Below are positions 15,846 through 23,917 of a stretch of 41,401 nucleotides of DNA, in pieces. The stretch is from Mycobacterium attenuatum (lineage in GTDB: Bacteria; Actinomycetota; Actinomycetes; Mycobacteriales; Mycobacteriaceae), in assembly GCF_900566085.1 (NCBI RefSeq), contig NZ_UPHT01000161.1:1-41401 (forward strand). The letters are read 5' to 3'. Positions within the stretch are counted from its first letter, which is position 1; each line of letters starts with the position of its first letter. The translations under genes and the position numbers were made by a program. The notes under the pieces were generated by a model. That model was not told where the DNA came from. It saw only the letters and a list, made by a program, of their open reading frames with translations, and did no database searches.

Positions 15846-17716
15846 TAGGCGATTGCCCCGACATGGTCGGGAGCCATGGTGGTGACCCGCTGCGTGGCAA
15901 TGGCTGTGGCCAGAGCGACCCAGGCAGCGTCGTCGACGAAGACCAACCCGTCGCGTTGCGCGCTGCGCAGCCATGCCTCGATGGTCGCGTGGTCAAGCTC
16001 GTACCCGCTGTCGACAAGGTAGGAGCGCAGAGCCGTACTGCTGCGGCGACGGGCAAGTGCCCGGTAAGCCACGGCATGCCACCCGGAAAGCCGGTGCTGG
16101 GTGTTCGGCCATCCGCGGCGTTGATCGTCAATGAGGATTTCGGCGCCGTTGTCGGTGGCGATGAGAAACGAATACGGATAGTCACGTTTCCAGCGGTCTA
16201 TCGCCTCCTCGAGGCTGCACGCCACGTCGCCAACGATGCCCGCGGGCTCGCTGTCAAAGAAATACGCCAGGTCGGCCAGCTCGGTGTCGGCAAGACTATA
16301 CACATGCCCGTAGAAAGCGGCCGGCCGGCGGTGACCGAAGCCAAGTTCGGGCTGGTTGAAGTACGGGGAAAATCTCTCCAAGACAATCCGAGTGGCGCCT
16401 CCCGGTGGTTGCAGGTGAACCAGGGCCGGCAATTGTGCGATGACGCTCCAGTAGTCCTCGTCGTGTTCGCCGGGAAAACCGTAGAGGTAGCTCCATGACG
16501 CGGTGATGTGGTTGTTTTCGCAGTCGCGTAGCAGGCCGACGTTGGTTGCACCATCCACACCCTTATCCATGAGTTTGAGCACCCGACCGCTGAGGCTTTC
16601 GATGCCGGGCTGGATCATCGCGACTTTCGCCGCGGCGAGTGCCTCGACCTGGGAGGTCCGTAGGTTGGATTTGACCTCGTAGTGGATGCGAAGATCCCAG
16701 TCGACCTCCGCGATCTTTGGCAACAAGCTGTGAAAAAAGCTCATGTCGATGATGTTGTCGACGGTGAAGACGTCGAGGATCTGGTGGCGCCGCACCAGCG
16801 TGGACAATTCGTCCCAGAAGCGATCCGCCGACTTAGCACGAAATGTCATGAGCGAACCGTTGAGACCACAGAAGGTACATTGGTGCTTCTCACCCCACCA
16901 GCAGCCTCGCGAACTTTCGATGATGAGTTGCGGTGAGACATACTCGCGGACCGGCGAACGCTCCAAAGCATCGCGCCAATCGTCGAAATTCGGGCACGGG
17001 ATCATTCCGGGCGGCACCGTACGTGATGGCTGGGGGTTGGCCACCGAGCGGTCATCGTTCCACCAGCAGACCCCCGGGATCTCGTGCGGATCAGTGCCGG
17101 CGCGTATTGCTTCGATCAACGCGGGAAACACCAGCTCACCCTCGCCTCGCACGACGAAGTCGACGAAGGGATGGTTGCGGTGCAGGGCATGCCCCATAGC
17201 ACCGTCGCAGTTCGCACCGCCGAAGACGATCCGCAACTCGGGCGCGAGCTGTTTGAGCCGCCGGGCCGCCGCAAGACTCGGCATATTCTGCATAAAGGTC
17301 GAAGTGAAACCGACGACGTCTGGATGGCCTGAGAGGATTTCGGTAACCGCGGCCTCGATGAAATCCGGTGCCAACTTCCGCATTCGCAAGACAACTTCGA
17401 CGAGCGAGTCGTCAAGATTGTGGATTTCGGCAAACGCCCGCATTTCTGCGACGCGCCAGCCCGGATCCCCATACAGGCAACCGGCGAATACCCAATCACC
17501 CAGCCCTTGCAAAACAGAATTACCGATCTCGGTATAGCTTTGCACCGGAGTCGGTTCGCGGCTGTCGAACATGCGTTCCACCCATTGGATGGCGCCGTGG
17601 TATTCGACCACGTCGACGTCGCTGCACTCCCTGCGCACCAGGCTGTGTAGCAGGCCGACAGCAAGTGACGGGCGCTCCACCGACTGCCACGGCATCGCCG
17701 CGAGAGCAAGACGCAC
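15845..17716 (-). CDS. RiPP-maturation radical SAM protein with B12-binding domain
   Basis: About 623 residues. Residues 128-235 form a cobalamin-binding Rossmann-like domain (PDVVGFTSTFMQN, RIVFGGANCDG, VRGEGELVFP). The radical SAM core follows, with the cluster motif SSRGCWWGEKHQCTFCGLNG. Its cysteines (about 272, 280 and 283) are spaced CX7CX2C instead of the usual CX3CX2C. This CWWG...CxFCGLN signature is that of the ribosomal peptide maturation radical SAM family 1 (TIGR03975 type), several of which are C-methyltransferases. The likely substrate is the 47-residue peptide encoded just upstream. Start: ATG 17722 directly abuts AAGGAG, so GTG 17716, six bases after that Shine-Dalgarno, is the better start. 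Confidence 0.88.
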   Translation of the reverse strand: MRLALAAMPWQSVERPSLAVGLLHSLVRRECSDVDVVEYHGAIQWVERMFDSREPTPVQSYTEIGNSVLQGLGDWVFAGCLYGDPGWRVAEMRAFAEIHNLDDSLVEVVLRMRKLAPDFIEAAVTEILSGHPDVVGFTSTFMQNMPSLAAARRLKQLAPELRIVFGGANCDGAMGHALHRNHPFVDFVVRGEGELVFPALIEAIRAGTDPHEIPGVCWWNDDRSVANPQPSRTVPPGMIPCPNFDDWRDALERSPVREYVSPQLIIESSRGCWWGEKHQCTFCGLNGSLMTFRAKSADRFWDELSTLVRRHQILDVFTVDNIIDMSFFHSLLPKIAEVDWDLRIHYEVKSNLRTSQVEALAAAKVAMIQPGIESLSGRVLKLMDKGVDGATNVGLLRDCENNHITASWSYLYGFPGEHDEDYWSVIAQLPALVHLQPPGGATRIVLERFSPYFNQPELGFGHRRPAAFYGHVYSLADTELADLAYFFDSEPAGIVGDVACSLEEAIDRWKRDYPYSFLIATDNGAEILIDDQRRGWPNTQHRLSGWHAVAYRALARRRSSTALRSYLVDSGYELDHATIEAWLRSAQRDGLVFVDDAAWVALATAIATQRVTTMAPDHVGAIA

Positions 17717-17722
17717 TCGCAT

Positions 17723-17728
17723 CTCCTT
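17723..17728 (-). promoter_or_regulatory. Ribosome-binding site deciding the maturase start
   Basis: AAGGAG touches the ATG at 17722 with no spacer, but is six bases from the in-frame GTG at 17716. The spacing favours GTG. Confidence 0.7.
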
Positions 17729-17732
17729 AACG

Positions 17733-17771
17733 AAAGTGAGGTTGCCGCCCGGCTGGCGGCAACCTCACTTT
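17733..17771 (-). terminator. 17-bp perfect hairpin between peptide gene and maturase gene
   Basis: Left arm 17755-17771 and right arm 17733-17749 are perfectly complementary over 17 bp, with a 5-nt loop. The stem begins one base after the peptide gene stop codon and ends a few bases before the maturase Shine-Dalgarno. No long U-tract follows, so it is better read as an attenuator or mRNA-stabilising stem that raises peptide output over enzyme output than as a full terminator. Confidence 0.8.
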
Positions 17772-17772
17772 G

Positions 17773-17916
17773 TCAAACCTCTGAAGCGCTTGAGAGCCGG
17801 ACCTTATCGCCGGCCACCCGTTCACGTCCACCGCCGGTTGAATGCTTAAAGTAGCCCCACTTGAAACTTCCGGGTGCAGAAGCCTCGTTCTCACGAATAA
17901 CGGTCTTCTTGATCAT
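17773..17916 (-). CDS. Candidate RiPP precursor peptide, 47 aa
   Basis: A short gene preceded by a GAGAGAG ribosome-binding region. The product starts MIKKTVIRENEASAPG, continues SFKWGYFKHSTGGGRERV and ends AGDKVRLSSASEV. A charged leader-like N-terminus precedes an aromatic segment (F-K-W-G-Y-F-K-H), a Gly triplet, and a basic/serine-rich tail. It is the only small frame of sensible composition that I found directly upstream of the radical SAM gene on the same strand. It is separated from it by the intercistronic hairpin, the usual layout of precursor and maturase. Residues in or near the aromatic segment are the natural candidates for modification. No leader family was recognised. The precursor role is inferred from position, size and neighbours. 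Confidence 0.72.
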   Translation of the reverse strand: MIKKTVIRENEASAPGSFKWGYFKHSTGGGRERVAGDKVRLSSASEV

Positions 17917-18341
17917 TCACGCTCTCTCAAAATCGTGGCCTTGGCGCTGTTTTATGGACACTGAGCTAACGCCTTGCCGTCGTTGGCCGGCCCCCTCGGT
18001 AGGGTGTCCACTGGTCAGGGCCAGAGTGTCCAATCTTCAGACTCAATTGAATGTGATATTCACCGTGCTGGGTTTATTGTAGCCGCCGCTCCATCGAATC
18101 GCGACAAAAAGCCTGGTCAGGCGGGTAGGTAGCCTAGCACGCGGCCATAGTGAGCACAACCTTCCGTCGAACCAGCGGTTTTGGAATCCGGGTTGCGGCT
18201 CCGTCGACGAGTACCCGCACCGCGATCTGCAGATCTGGAAACAGCCTGACGCAACAGATTGTTCCCAACCGGTGAGGCGAAAAGACGGCCCGAAGGCCGG
18301 CGCAAAGCAACCAAGCAGCGGCCAGTTGCCACCCGCCCGAA
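17917..18341. other. Intergenic region upstream of the peptide gene
   Basis: No gene is supported here. It should contain the promoter of the peptide/maturase operon. TGGACAC (17955-17961) and two copies of GTGTCCA (18004-18010, 18026-18032) form inverted and direct 7-bp repeats; these could be an operator or insertion-sequence debris. Short frames across 18043-18376 have no recognisable family features. Confidence 0.45.
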
Positions 18342-19487
18342 TCACAGCTCCGCGAACCGCTCCTTGACCGCTTCAACCGTCAGCCCGTAGTCCGCCAGCG
18401 AGTAACTGTGCTTGGGCGCTCGCTCGCCCGTCTGGCTCTCGGCGTGGACCTTCGCCATGGCTTGCTGGGCCTCGGCGGTCAGCATCAAGCCGAAATGCTG
18501 ATACACCGCCGCCACCGTGCCCAGCGGGTCGGCAATCAAATCGCGGTACTCGACGTCGTAGAACTGGGCCGGGTCATACTGCGCCCTCGCGGTGTTGAAC
18601 CGCTCCAGACCGCGCGACCAGGTGTCCACCGCGTCAGCGCCGATCTGCGCGCCGACGAAAACCGTCGACCACCCCTCCGAGGTGTGCTGCGCGAGCGAGC
18701 ACATTGACGCCATGATCGTCTCCACCGGGCGGTGGGTCTGGATCACCAACGCGTCGGGGTAGGTGGCCATCAATGCATCCAGCGCGAACAAATGGCTGGG
18801 ATTCTTGAGCACCCAACGCTTTCCGGCGTCGTTGAGCCCGATCAACTGCAAATTCTTTCGGTGCCGCCGATAGGCCGGCGTCCAGTCCTGCTGCGATAGC
18901 CACCCCGCATAGCCGGGTAGATGCGCCAGCGTCTCGTAGGACACCGAATGCAGGGACTGCCGCAGCAACTGCCAGCATTCCTCCAGCTCGTAGGCAGCCA
19001 TGAAATGCAGCCCCGTGTATCCGGGATTCTCGTCGTGGTGGCGGGTGAACTCGTCATCAAGCCTGCGATACAACGGATTTGACTCCCACGTGTCGCGGGG
19101 AGGGCGGGGCTGCGGGAACTCGGCCAGCCACATGTGCAGACCCTGGTGGGCCGGGTCGGCGCCCAGAAGCCGATGCAGTGCCGTAGTACCGGTGCGCACC
19201 AGACCGGTCACGAAGATCGGCCGCTCGATGGGGACGCCGGCATACTGCGGATACTGCTTCCACGCAGCTTCAGACAGCAGTCTGGCCACCAGCGCGCCCC
19301 GCAGGAAATGACGATTCATCTTGCTGCCCAACACCGTAAGCCCGGATTCGCGCCGGTAAGAGTCCAACAGCACGCCCAAAGCCTCGAGATAGTTGTCCTC
19401 GTCGGAACCGAAATCGTCCAGCCCGGTCAACTTGGTGGCCGACGCATGCAGTTCCGCCACGGAGCCGACATCGGTGCGATCAGCCAT
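18342..19487 (-). CDS. Sulfotransferase family protein (Rv3529c-like)
   Basis: A 381-residue PAPS-dependent sulfotransferase-fold protein matching Rv3529c. The 5'-phosphosulfate loop is IFVTGLVRTGTTALHRLLGA (about 91-110). The 3'-phosphate binding region is around VIQTHRPVETIMASMCSL (about 240-257). The acceptor is unknown; location among KstR-linked genes suggests a sterol or lipid. The ATG shares one base with the SDR gene stop (TGATG), so it is the last gene of a three-gene operon starting at 21411. Confidence 0.9.
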   Translation of the reverse strand: MADRTDVGSVAELHASATKLTGLDDFGSDEDNYLEALGVLLDSYRRESGLTVLGSKMNRHFLRGALVARLLSEAAWKQYPQYAGVPIERPIFVTGLVRTGTTALHRLLGADPAHQGLHMWLAEFPQPRPPRDTWESNPLYRRLDDEFTRHHDENPGYTGLHFMAAYELEECWQLLRQSLHSVSYETLAHLPGYAGWLSQQDWTPAYRRHRKNLQLIGLNDAGKRWVLKNPSHLFALDALMATYPDALVIQTHRPVETIMASMCSLAQHTSEGWSTVFVGAQIGADAVDTWSRGLERFNTARAQYDPAQFYDVEYRDLIADPLGTVAAVYQHFGLMLTAEAQQAMAKVHAESQTGERAPKHSYSLADYGLTVEAVKERFAEL

Positions 19488-20269
19488 CAGCTGTGGTACT
19501 CCCCGCAGTTGACGTCCAAGGTCTGTCCGGTGATGCCGCTGGACAGGTCGCTGGCCAAGAACAGAATCGCCGACGCCACCTCGTCCTCGGTAGGCAGCCG
19601 CTTGAGGTCGGACTGCGCCGCGGTGGCCTGGTATATCTGGTCCACCGTGGTGCCGTACTTGCCGGCCTGATGCTCGAAATAGCCCTGCAGCGTGTCTCCC
19701 CAGATATAGCCCGGCGCAACAGAATTAACGCGAATACCGTTCGCACCGAGTTCGGTGGCCAGCGAGTGCGACATGGCCAGCAGCGCGGACTTGGCCATCT
19801 TGTAGGCGCCGTATTTGGGCTGGGAGTGGCGCAGCACCATGGAGTTGACGTTGACGATGCTGCCGTGAGTTTCGGCCAACGCCCTGGTGAAGCCCTGGAT
19901 AAGCCGCAGCGCCCCGAGTGCGCTGAGCTCGATCGCTTCCCTGACGTGCTGAAACGTGGTCTCCGCCAGGGGCTTCATCGACGGCACCCGAAACGCGTTG
20001 TTCACCAGGACGTCGATCTTGCCGTACGCCTCCAATGTGGCGTCGACGAGGTTGTTGACCTGATCGTCGTCGGTGATGTCGGTGCGCACGGCGATGGCCT
20101 GGCGACCGCTGCCGATGACCTGCTTGGCGACGTCGTCGAGCCGCTCGGCACTGCGCGCCGCCAGTACCAGGTCGGCGCCCTCCCGGGCACACCGGTGCGC
20201 CAGCGTGGCCCCAAGCCCCGGCCCGACACCGCTGATGACGACGATTTTTCCGACCAGCATCCCTGTCAT
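19487..20269 (-). CDS. Short-chain dehydrogenase/reductase (Rv3530c-like)
   Basis: A 260-residue classical SDR matching Rv3530c. The NAD(P)-binding GVGPGLGATLAHRCAREGAD carries the TGxxxGxG-type turn (about 14-21). VNNAF corresponds to the NNAG strand, and the catalytic pair is Y-x-x-x-K in YGAYKMAKSALLAMSHSLA, with the Ser in VNVNSMVLR. The open frame runs further upstream, but the family start is ATG 20269, two bases after the Rv3531c-like stop. It probably oxidises or reduces a hydroxy or keto group on a sterol intermediate. Confidence 0.9.
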   Translation of the reverse strand: MTGMLVGKIVVISGVGPGLGATLAHRCAREGADLVLAARSAERLDDVAKQVIGSGRQAIAVRTDITDDDQVNNLVDATLEAYGKIDVLVNNAFRVPSMKPLAETTFQHVREAIELSALGALRLIQGFTRALAETHGSIVNVNSMVLRHSQPKYGAYKMAKSALLAMSHSLATELGANGIRVNSVAPGYIWGDTLQGYFEHQAGKYGTTVDQIYQATAAQSDLKRLPTEDEVASAILFLASDLSSGITGQTLDVNCGEYHS

Positions 20270-20271
20270 CG

Positions 20272-21411
20272 CTACCCCAGCATCCTGGCCGCAATCTGCT
20301 GCTGACGCAACGCAATTCGCGATCGCCAGTCGTCTTCGGAGATCTTGTTGCGCTCCAGATAGGGCAGCTTGGCCGGTATCGCGTCGAAGTTCACCAGTTC
20401 GAGCATCGGACCGTCGGCCTGGGTGAGCGGCCGCGACACCCGCTGCCAACGGAACTGCAGGAAGCCGCGGCGATGGCCCAGCGTCTCCACCCAGTTGGTG
20501 ACACCGGGATTCTGGTCGGCGACCACGATACGGACCTTGCCGTCCGGATCCGCTTGAGCCTGAGTGTTGTTCAGCGAGGTCTGATGGTTGATGTAATCCA
20601 GTGAGATGTACCACATGCTGCCGAGCTGGAAACCCAGATACGGGGCATCGCTCACCGGCACGGTGATCACCAGAGCTTGGTCTGGCCGTAGTTCGAAGTG
20701 ACCGGCCGACGAGTACTGAGTAGCCAGGCCACCCGGCGTCAGCCGAGGCGCCACCATGGTGTTGACCGGAATGTTGAGGTAAAACCATTGGGGGAACTGC
20801 AGCCAGGTCTTCACCCGGTTCACCAGCTGATTTGCCGCTGTGGCATAGCGTTTTTCGATTGCCTGGCGGCTCAGCGGCGGCGGCGCGGTGCCGGCCGTGT
20901 CCAACCGGGAGACGGCGAGCGTGCCGCGTTGCTGCGACCAGTCGCCGTACACCTCGCGGATCACCAGCTGGCCGGAAGTCGCCGGGCGCAGCTGCCACTG
21001 GAACGTGCCGTCCGGAGCGATGTCGAGTTCACGGTCGTCGAACGCGATCTGACTGGCCGGCACATTGTCGTCGGTGTACTCGCCGCCGAGCACCTGGAAG
21101 CTCAGGTCGGTGGTGGTTCCCCGCCGACCGGTGACAACGTAGTCACGGTCGGGCTGCACGCGGGTGCCGAAGTAGAGGGTGTCAGGGTTGTCCAACCCCA
21201 TTTTGGTGAACGGTCCGGTGCCCGACTGCAGGAACGGATGGTCACGCTCGTAGTCGAAGGCCAGATGCAGGCACCCCGCGATGCAGCCGGCCAGGTACTG
21301 CAGCCCTTCCAGCAGGTCGGCTTCCGTCTCGATGTGCGGCGCCGCCGCCACCAGCTTCTCGGCTTCGGCGATCGCCTCGGTCAGCGGAGCGGAGAAGGGA
21401 GTTGCGGACAC
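20272..21411 (-). CDS. Conserved hypothetical protein (Rv3531c-like), first gene of operon
   Basis: A 379-residue soluble protein close to Rv3531c in length and position. An N-terminal helical part (ADLLEGLQYLAGCIAGCLHL) precedes a largely beta domain resembling the DUF1214-type fold: PDTLYFGTRVQPDRDYVVTG, ELRPDQALVITVPVSDAPYL, and NHQTSLNNTQAQ. No catalytic motif is recognised. A KstR-like site 12 bp upstream of the start codon places the three-gene operon (this gene, SDR, sulfotransferase) in the sterol regulon. Confidence 0.82.
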   Translation of the reverse strand: MSATPFSAPLTEAIAEAEKLVAAAPHIETEADLLEGLQYLAGCIAGCLHLAFDYERDHPFLQSGTGPFTKMGLDNPDTLYFGTRVQPDRDYVVTGRRGTTTDLSFQVLGGEYTDDNVPASQIAFDDRELDIAPDGTFQWQLRPATSGQLVIREVYGDWSQQRGTLAVSRLDTAGTAPPPLSRQAIEKRYATAANQLVNRVKTWLQFPQWFYLNIPVNTMVAPRLTPGGLATQYSSAGHFELRPDQALVITVPVSDAPYLGFQLGSMWYISLDYINHQTSLNNTQAQADPDGKVRIVVADQNPGVTNWVETLGHRRGFLQFRWQRVSRPLTQADGPMLELVNFDAIPAKLPYLERNKISEDDWRSRIALRQQQIAARMLG

Positions 21412-21422
21412 GACCTCGACGC

Positions 21423-21436
21423 TAGAACGTGTTCCT
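21423..21436. promoter_or_regulatory. KstR-like operator upstream of Rv3531c-like gene
   Basis: TAGAACGTGTTCCT matches TNNAACNNGTTNNA except for the final base. It is 12 bp before the start codon at 21411. Confidence 0.7.
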
Positions 21437-21503
21437 GTTTTGCGTCAATGGCGAACATTTGCGCGCGTCGAGCCTGGGCCTATAGCACGAAGCCCGCTCA
21501 CGT

Positions 21504-21800
21504 TTACGAGGTGCACTGGTTGGCCAGCGTGATCAGCGCCTGCCGCACATCCGGGTGCCGGTTCAAGTACTCGATCAGCGAACCGTTGCCGCCTTCAGCC
21601 GCAGACTTGGCCTGAAGCTCGGCCTTCACGTCAGGATGGCGGTCCAAGTAGGACTGGACCGTCTGCGAGGCAGATTGGCCCACGGTGCCGTTGCACTGCT
21701 GGGGCGCCGCGTTGGCCGCCGGCAGCGTGATCAGCGCGGCGACTACCGCGCTGATCAGGCCACCGGCCAACAGGCCGGAGGTGCTCGACTTCACGATCAT
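21504..21800 (-). CDS. Small secreted hemophore-like protein
   Basis: A 98-residue precursor with a clear signal peptide (GLLAGGLISAVVAALITLPA, cleavage likely after ANA). The mature part has two cysteines (CNGTVG near its start, NQCTS at its end), which probably form a disulfide. It also has two similar helical motifs, SYLDRHPDVKAEL and EYLNRHPDVRQAL. Length, paired cysteines and the Y-L-x-x-H-P-D-V motif resemble the mycobacterial hemophore-related family (Rv0203/Rv1174c-type annotations). Heme binding is an inference. The frame is open upstream to 22229, but that part is pseudogene sequence; ATG 21800 has a GGGGG-type ribosome-binding site. Confidence 0.75.
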   Translation of the reverse strand: MIVKSSTSGLLAGGLISAVVAALITLPAANAAPQQCNGTVGQSASQTVQSYLDRHPDVKAELQAKSAAEGGNGSLIEYLNRHPDVRQALITLANQCTS

Positions 21801-21884
21801 GCGACTACCCCCTACGGTGCGCTCGTCTTCTTCGAGATTACCCACGCAATCAGCCTGGTGCCCGAAGCGGCGACATTCCCTATG

Positions 21885-22150
21885 CACCCCTATCCACGGC
21901 GTTGCAGCCGCCCGACTCCACGCGCCCGAGTTGAGGAAACCGGTAATGAGTGGTCCCGGAATCCGAGCCCTCCCGTCGATTCCGACGTTATCGGCGATGC
22001 CGGCGGAACCCTGAGCAATCCCCGCATTGAAGAAGGCGTTGTTACGGCCCCACCACGGCCCTCCACGCCGCCGTATGCCGCCGTATGCCGCCGTATGCCG
22101 CCCTACGCCGCCCACGCCCACGTTGAACCCTGCACCCGATGCTGTGGCTG
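21885..22150 (-). pseudogene. Remnant of a PPE-MPTR C-terminus (PPE62 position)
   Basis: In the reverse frame upstream of the hemophore-like gene the translation contains NNAFFNAGIAQGSAGIADNV and LITGFLNSGAWS. This is the Asn-Ser-Gly-Phe-Phe-Asn pentapeptide style of major-polymorphic-tandem-repeat PPE proteins. No PPE N-terminal domain or intact frame is present. In M. tuberculosis PPE61 and PPE62 lie between Rv3531c and Rv3534c, PPE62 on this strand, so this is probably a decayed relative. Confidence 0.45.
22061..22110. repeat. 10-bp tandem repeats in the PPE remnant
   Basis: CCGTATGCCG occurs three times in a row (22071-22100), flanked by one degenerate copy on each side. A 10-bp unit shifts the frame with each copy and may have helped to break the PPE gene. 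Confidence 0.85.
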
Positions 22151-22284
22151 CCCGCGCGGCTTCCTTCACCCGCGCAGCTGCTGCCCGAGCGTTACCCCGA
22201 GCACCTGGGCGGTGCCGTTTCCGCGGCAAATTCGGATACCAGCCGCCGCGGATGCCGTTCTATCTGAAAATCTATCTAAAAACA

Positions 22285-23244
22285 CTACCCATCGGAATTG
22301 TCGGAGTCGTCATCGAAAGTAGAAGAATCGTCGTAAGAAATGCTGTGATCGTCGCCGGAATCGGAGTTTTCGGTTTCGGAATTGGATGGGTCGTCATTGT
22401 AGCGGATTCCGTGGATTTCGGCATGCACGTTACCTTCGCCCGCTTGGTCCTTCACCACTTGCGCCGTCTCCCATAGCCGAATAACCGCCTGTCGGTACAT
22501 GGGCGACATCTCCAAGAAGTCAGTTACGCGCGGGTAACTCGACAAAAAGCCAGGACGCAAGACATATTCGCCGTCATTCAGCACGATGTATTCGGTTAAT
22601 CTTCTACCGTCTAGATCTTCCCCAGGGGACAGGTCCGAAAGAAACGGGTTGGGCAGTTCAGGATCACTGTCAGATACCCTGCCGAACGGATATCTCGGAC
22701 GATTCATATCGTCGTTGAAATTGTTCGAATTGATCTCTATAATTGAGTAATTCTCAATAATGTTATCTAAATTGTCATACCTATCGATAACTGTGTTTTG
22801 ATCGATACTGGTATTTGAATAATTGTCGATAGTTTGAGTAGAAGACACGTCATCGATCGCAATGTAGTCCAGGTTCGAATTCGGCTGCTCGTCAATGTTG
22901 GAAGTGACGGTCGAATTGCTGCCGGAGACAGTTGAATAATTATCGATATCCTGAACGCTGCTGTTAGCCGATGGACCGCTGTTCGAGTCGGTATTATCAC
23001 TGTAATCGGAATTACCACTTGAACAGCTGTCGAGTTTGAATCCGTCATGAGCAGTCATTGCGATGGCGAGCCTGCCGACACTGACGTTGGTGGCGTTCTC
23101 CGTGGTGGCGTCGACGGCGACGGTAACACCACTTGTCAACGCCAAGGTCCCCAGCGCAACGACAGCACCACGTTTGCGGCGCCTTCCCTGGGCAACCCGC
23201 GCGATATTACCCGTGGCCACTCGGTTGTGCGGTACTCGAGGCAT
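22285..23244 (-). CDS. AT-rich secreted Asn/Asp/Ser-rich orphan protein
   Basis: A 319-residue protein unlike its neighbours in composition. A basic N-terminus (GRRRKRGAVVALGTLALTSG) and a hydrophobic stretch to about residue 45 look like a long signal peptide. Residues 72-180 are low-complexity Asn, Ser, Asp, Thr and Ile, with repeated D/E-N-Y-S motifs (about 101, 141 and 165). Residues 205-285 look folded (LNDGEYVLRPGFLSSYPRV, MYRQAVIRLWETAQVV). The last 35 are acidic (DDHSISYDDSSTFDDDSDNS). Codon use is visibly AT-richer than the genome style, suggesting transfer. The ATG has a GAAGGG ribosome-binding site. No family is recognised. Confidence 0.7.
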   Translation of the reverse strand: MPRVPHNRVATGNIARVAQGRRRKRGAVVALGTLALTSGVTVAVDATTENATNVSVGRLAIAMTAHDGFKLDSCSSGNSDYSDNTDSNSGPSANSSVQDIDNYSTVSGSNSTVTSNIDEQPNSNLDYIAIDDVSSTQTIDNYSNTSIDQNTVIDRYDNLDNIIENYSIIEINSNNFNDDMNRPRYPFGRVSDSDPELPNPFLSDLSPGEDLDGRRLTEYIVLNDGEYVLRPGFLSSYPRVTDFLEMSPMYRQAVIRLWETAQVVKDQAGEGNVHAEIHGIRYNDDPSNSETENSDSGDDHSISYDDSSTFDDDSDNSDG

Positions 23245-23332
23245 AACAGAACCCTTCTTTATCTCGGATACAATTCGCGCAGATATATGAACTAACTGAA
23301 TGCTATGTCGTCTCAGCGGGCCCGAACCCCAA

Positions 23333-23566
23333 TCAGAAACTCAGCGCACCCATCACTCCATAGAAATTCTCAAATGTGCCGTCGAACAGGAAGCCAACCA
23401 GTACCGTGCTGTAACTATCTACGAACTGCCGCTTCAAACTTTGCCATCTGACAATCAGAGTGACGCGCGTGGCGCGCAAAGCCAAATCGTGCAGCCAAGA
23501 CATGTCCCTAACGGCTCGTTGCCAGCATAAAGCGATCCTCACGGGCTTCATACGTAACCTGGGCAA
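23333..23566 (-). CDS. Possible small ORF in AT-rich region
   Basis: A 77-codon frame upstream of the orphan secreted gene on the same strand, with ordinary amino-acid composition (VRIALCWQRAVRDMSWLHDL near the start, FLFDGTFENFYGVMGALSF at the end). There is no recognised family and no strong ribosome-binding site. The ATG five codons in (23551) is an alternative start. It could equally be non-coding. Confidence 0.2.
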   Translation of the reverse strand: MPRLRMKPVRIALCWQRAVRDMSWLHDLALRATRVTLIVRWQSLKRQFVDSYSTVLVGFLFDGTFENFYGVMGALSF

Positions 23567-23917
23567 CGCTAGAAAATATTTTCACCAACCGCTAATCATT
23601 ACTTTTGATGGAACTATAAACATCGTTTATTAGCCGAAGTTCCGGCCACCCGATCGGGGATATGGGGCGTGCCAGGCGGCCCGGAGGAGAAAGGCGCGGG
23701 TTGGGGTAAGGACTCTGCTCTCAGACACGGACCGGAACTAGAGCCGGACAAGCAAGGTTGACTAGCCCGCTATACCGGTGCCGATGTTTGCGTAATCTCA
23801 CGCTGCGGCCGCTCACCTCGCCGCTCGGTGAGTCACCGAAGGGTGTTGTGGCTGCCTGAGAACAATTCTCTTCCGCAGTAGCCGATTATTCGGATCGTGA
23901 CGCCGACCAGGAAGCCG
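23567..23917. other. Intergenic region without a supported gene
   Basis: An AT-rich part (23570-23640) grades into ordinary GC-rich sequence before the hsaF stop. I see no gene, RNA or operator here. It continues the compositional anomaly of the orphan gene region. Confidence 0.4.

Noticed and set aside
17861..18082. Forward 73-codon frame overlapping the candidate precursor peptide
   Set aside because: It is antisense to the peptide gene, lacks a ribosome-binding site, and fits no partner gene on the forward strand.
18043..18376. Short reverse frames upstream of the peptide gene
   Set aside because: They overlap the sulfotransferase 3' end or have shadow-like composition; no family features are seen.
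20270..20998. N-terminal extension of the SDR open frame
   Set aside because: It lies over the well-supported Rv3531c-like gene in another frame and has no SDR similarity; the family start is at 20269.
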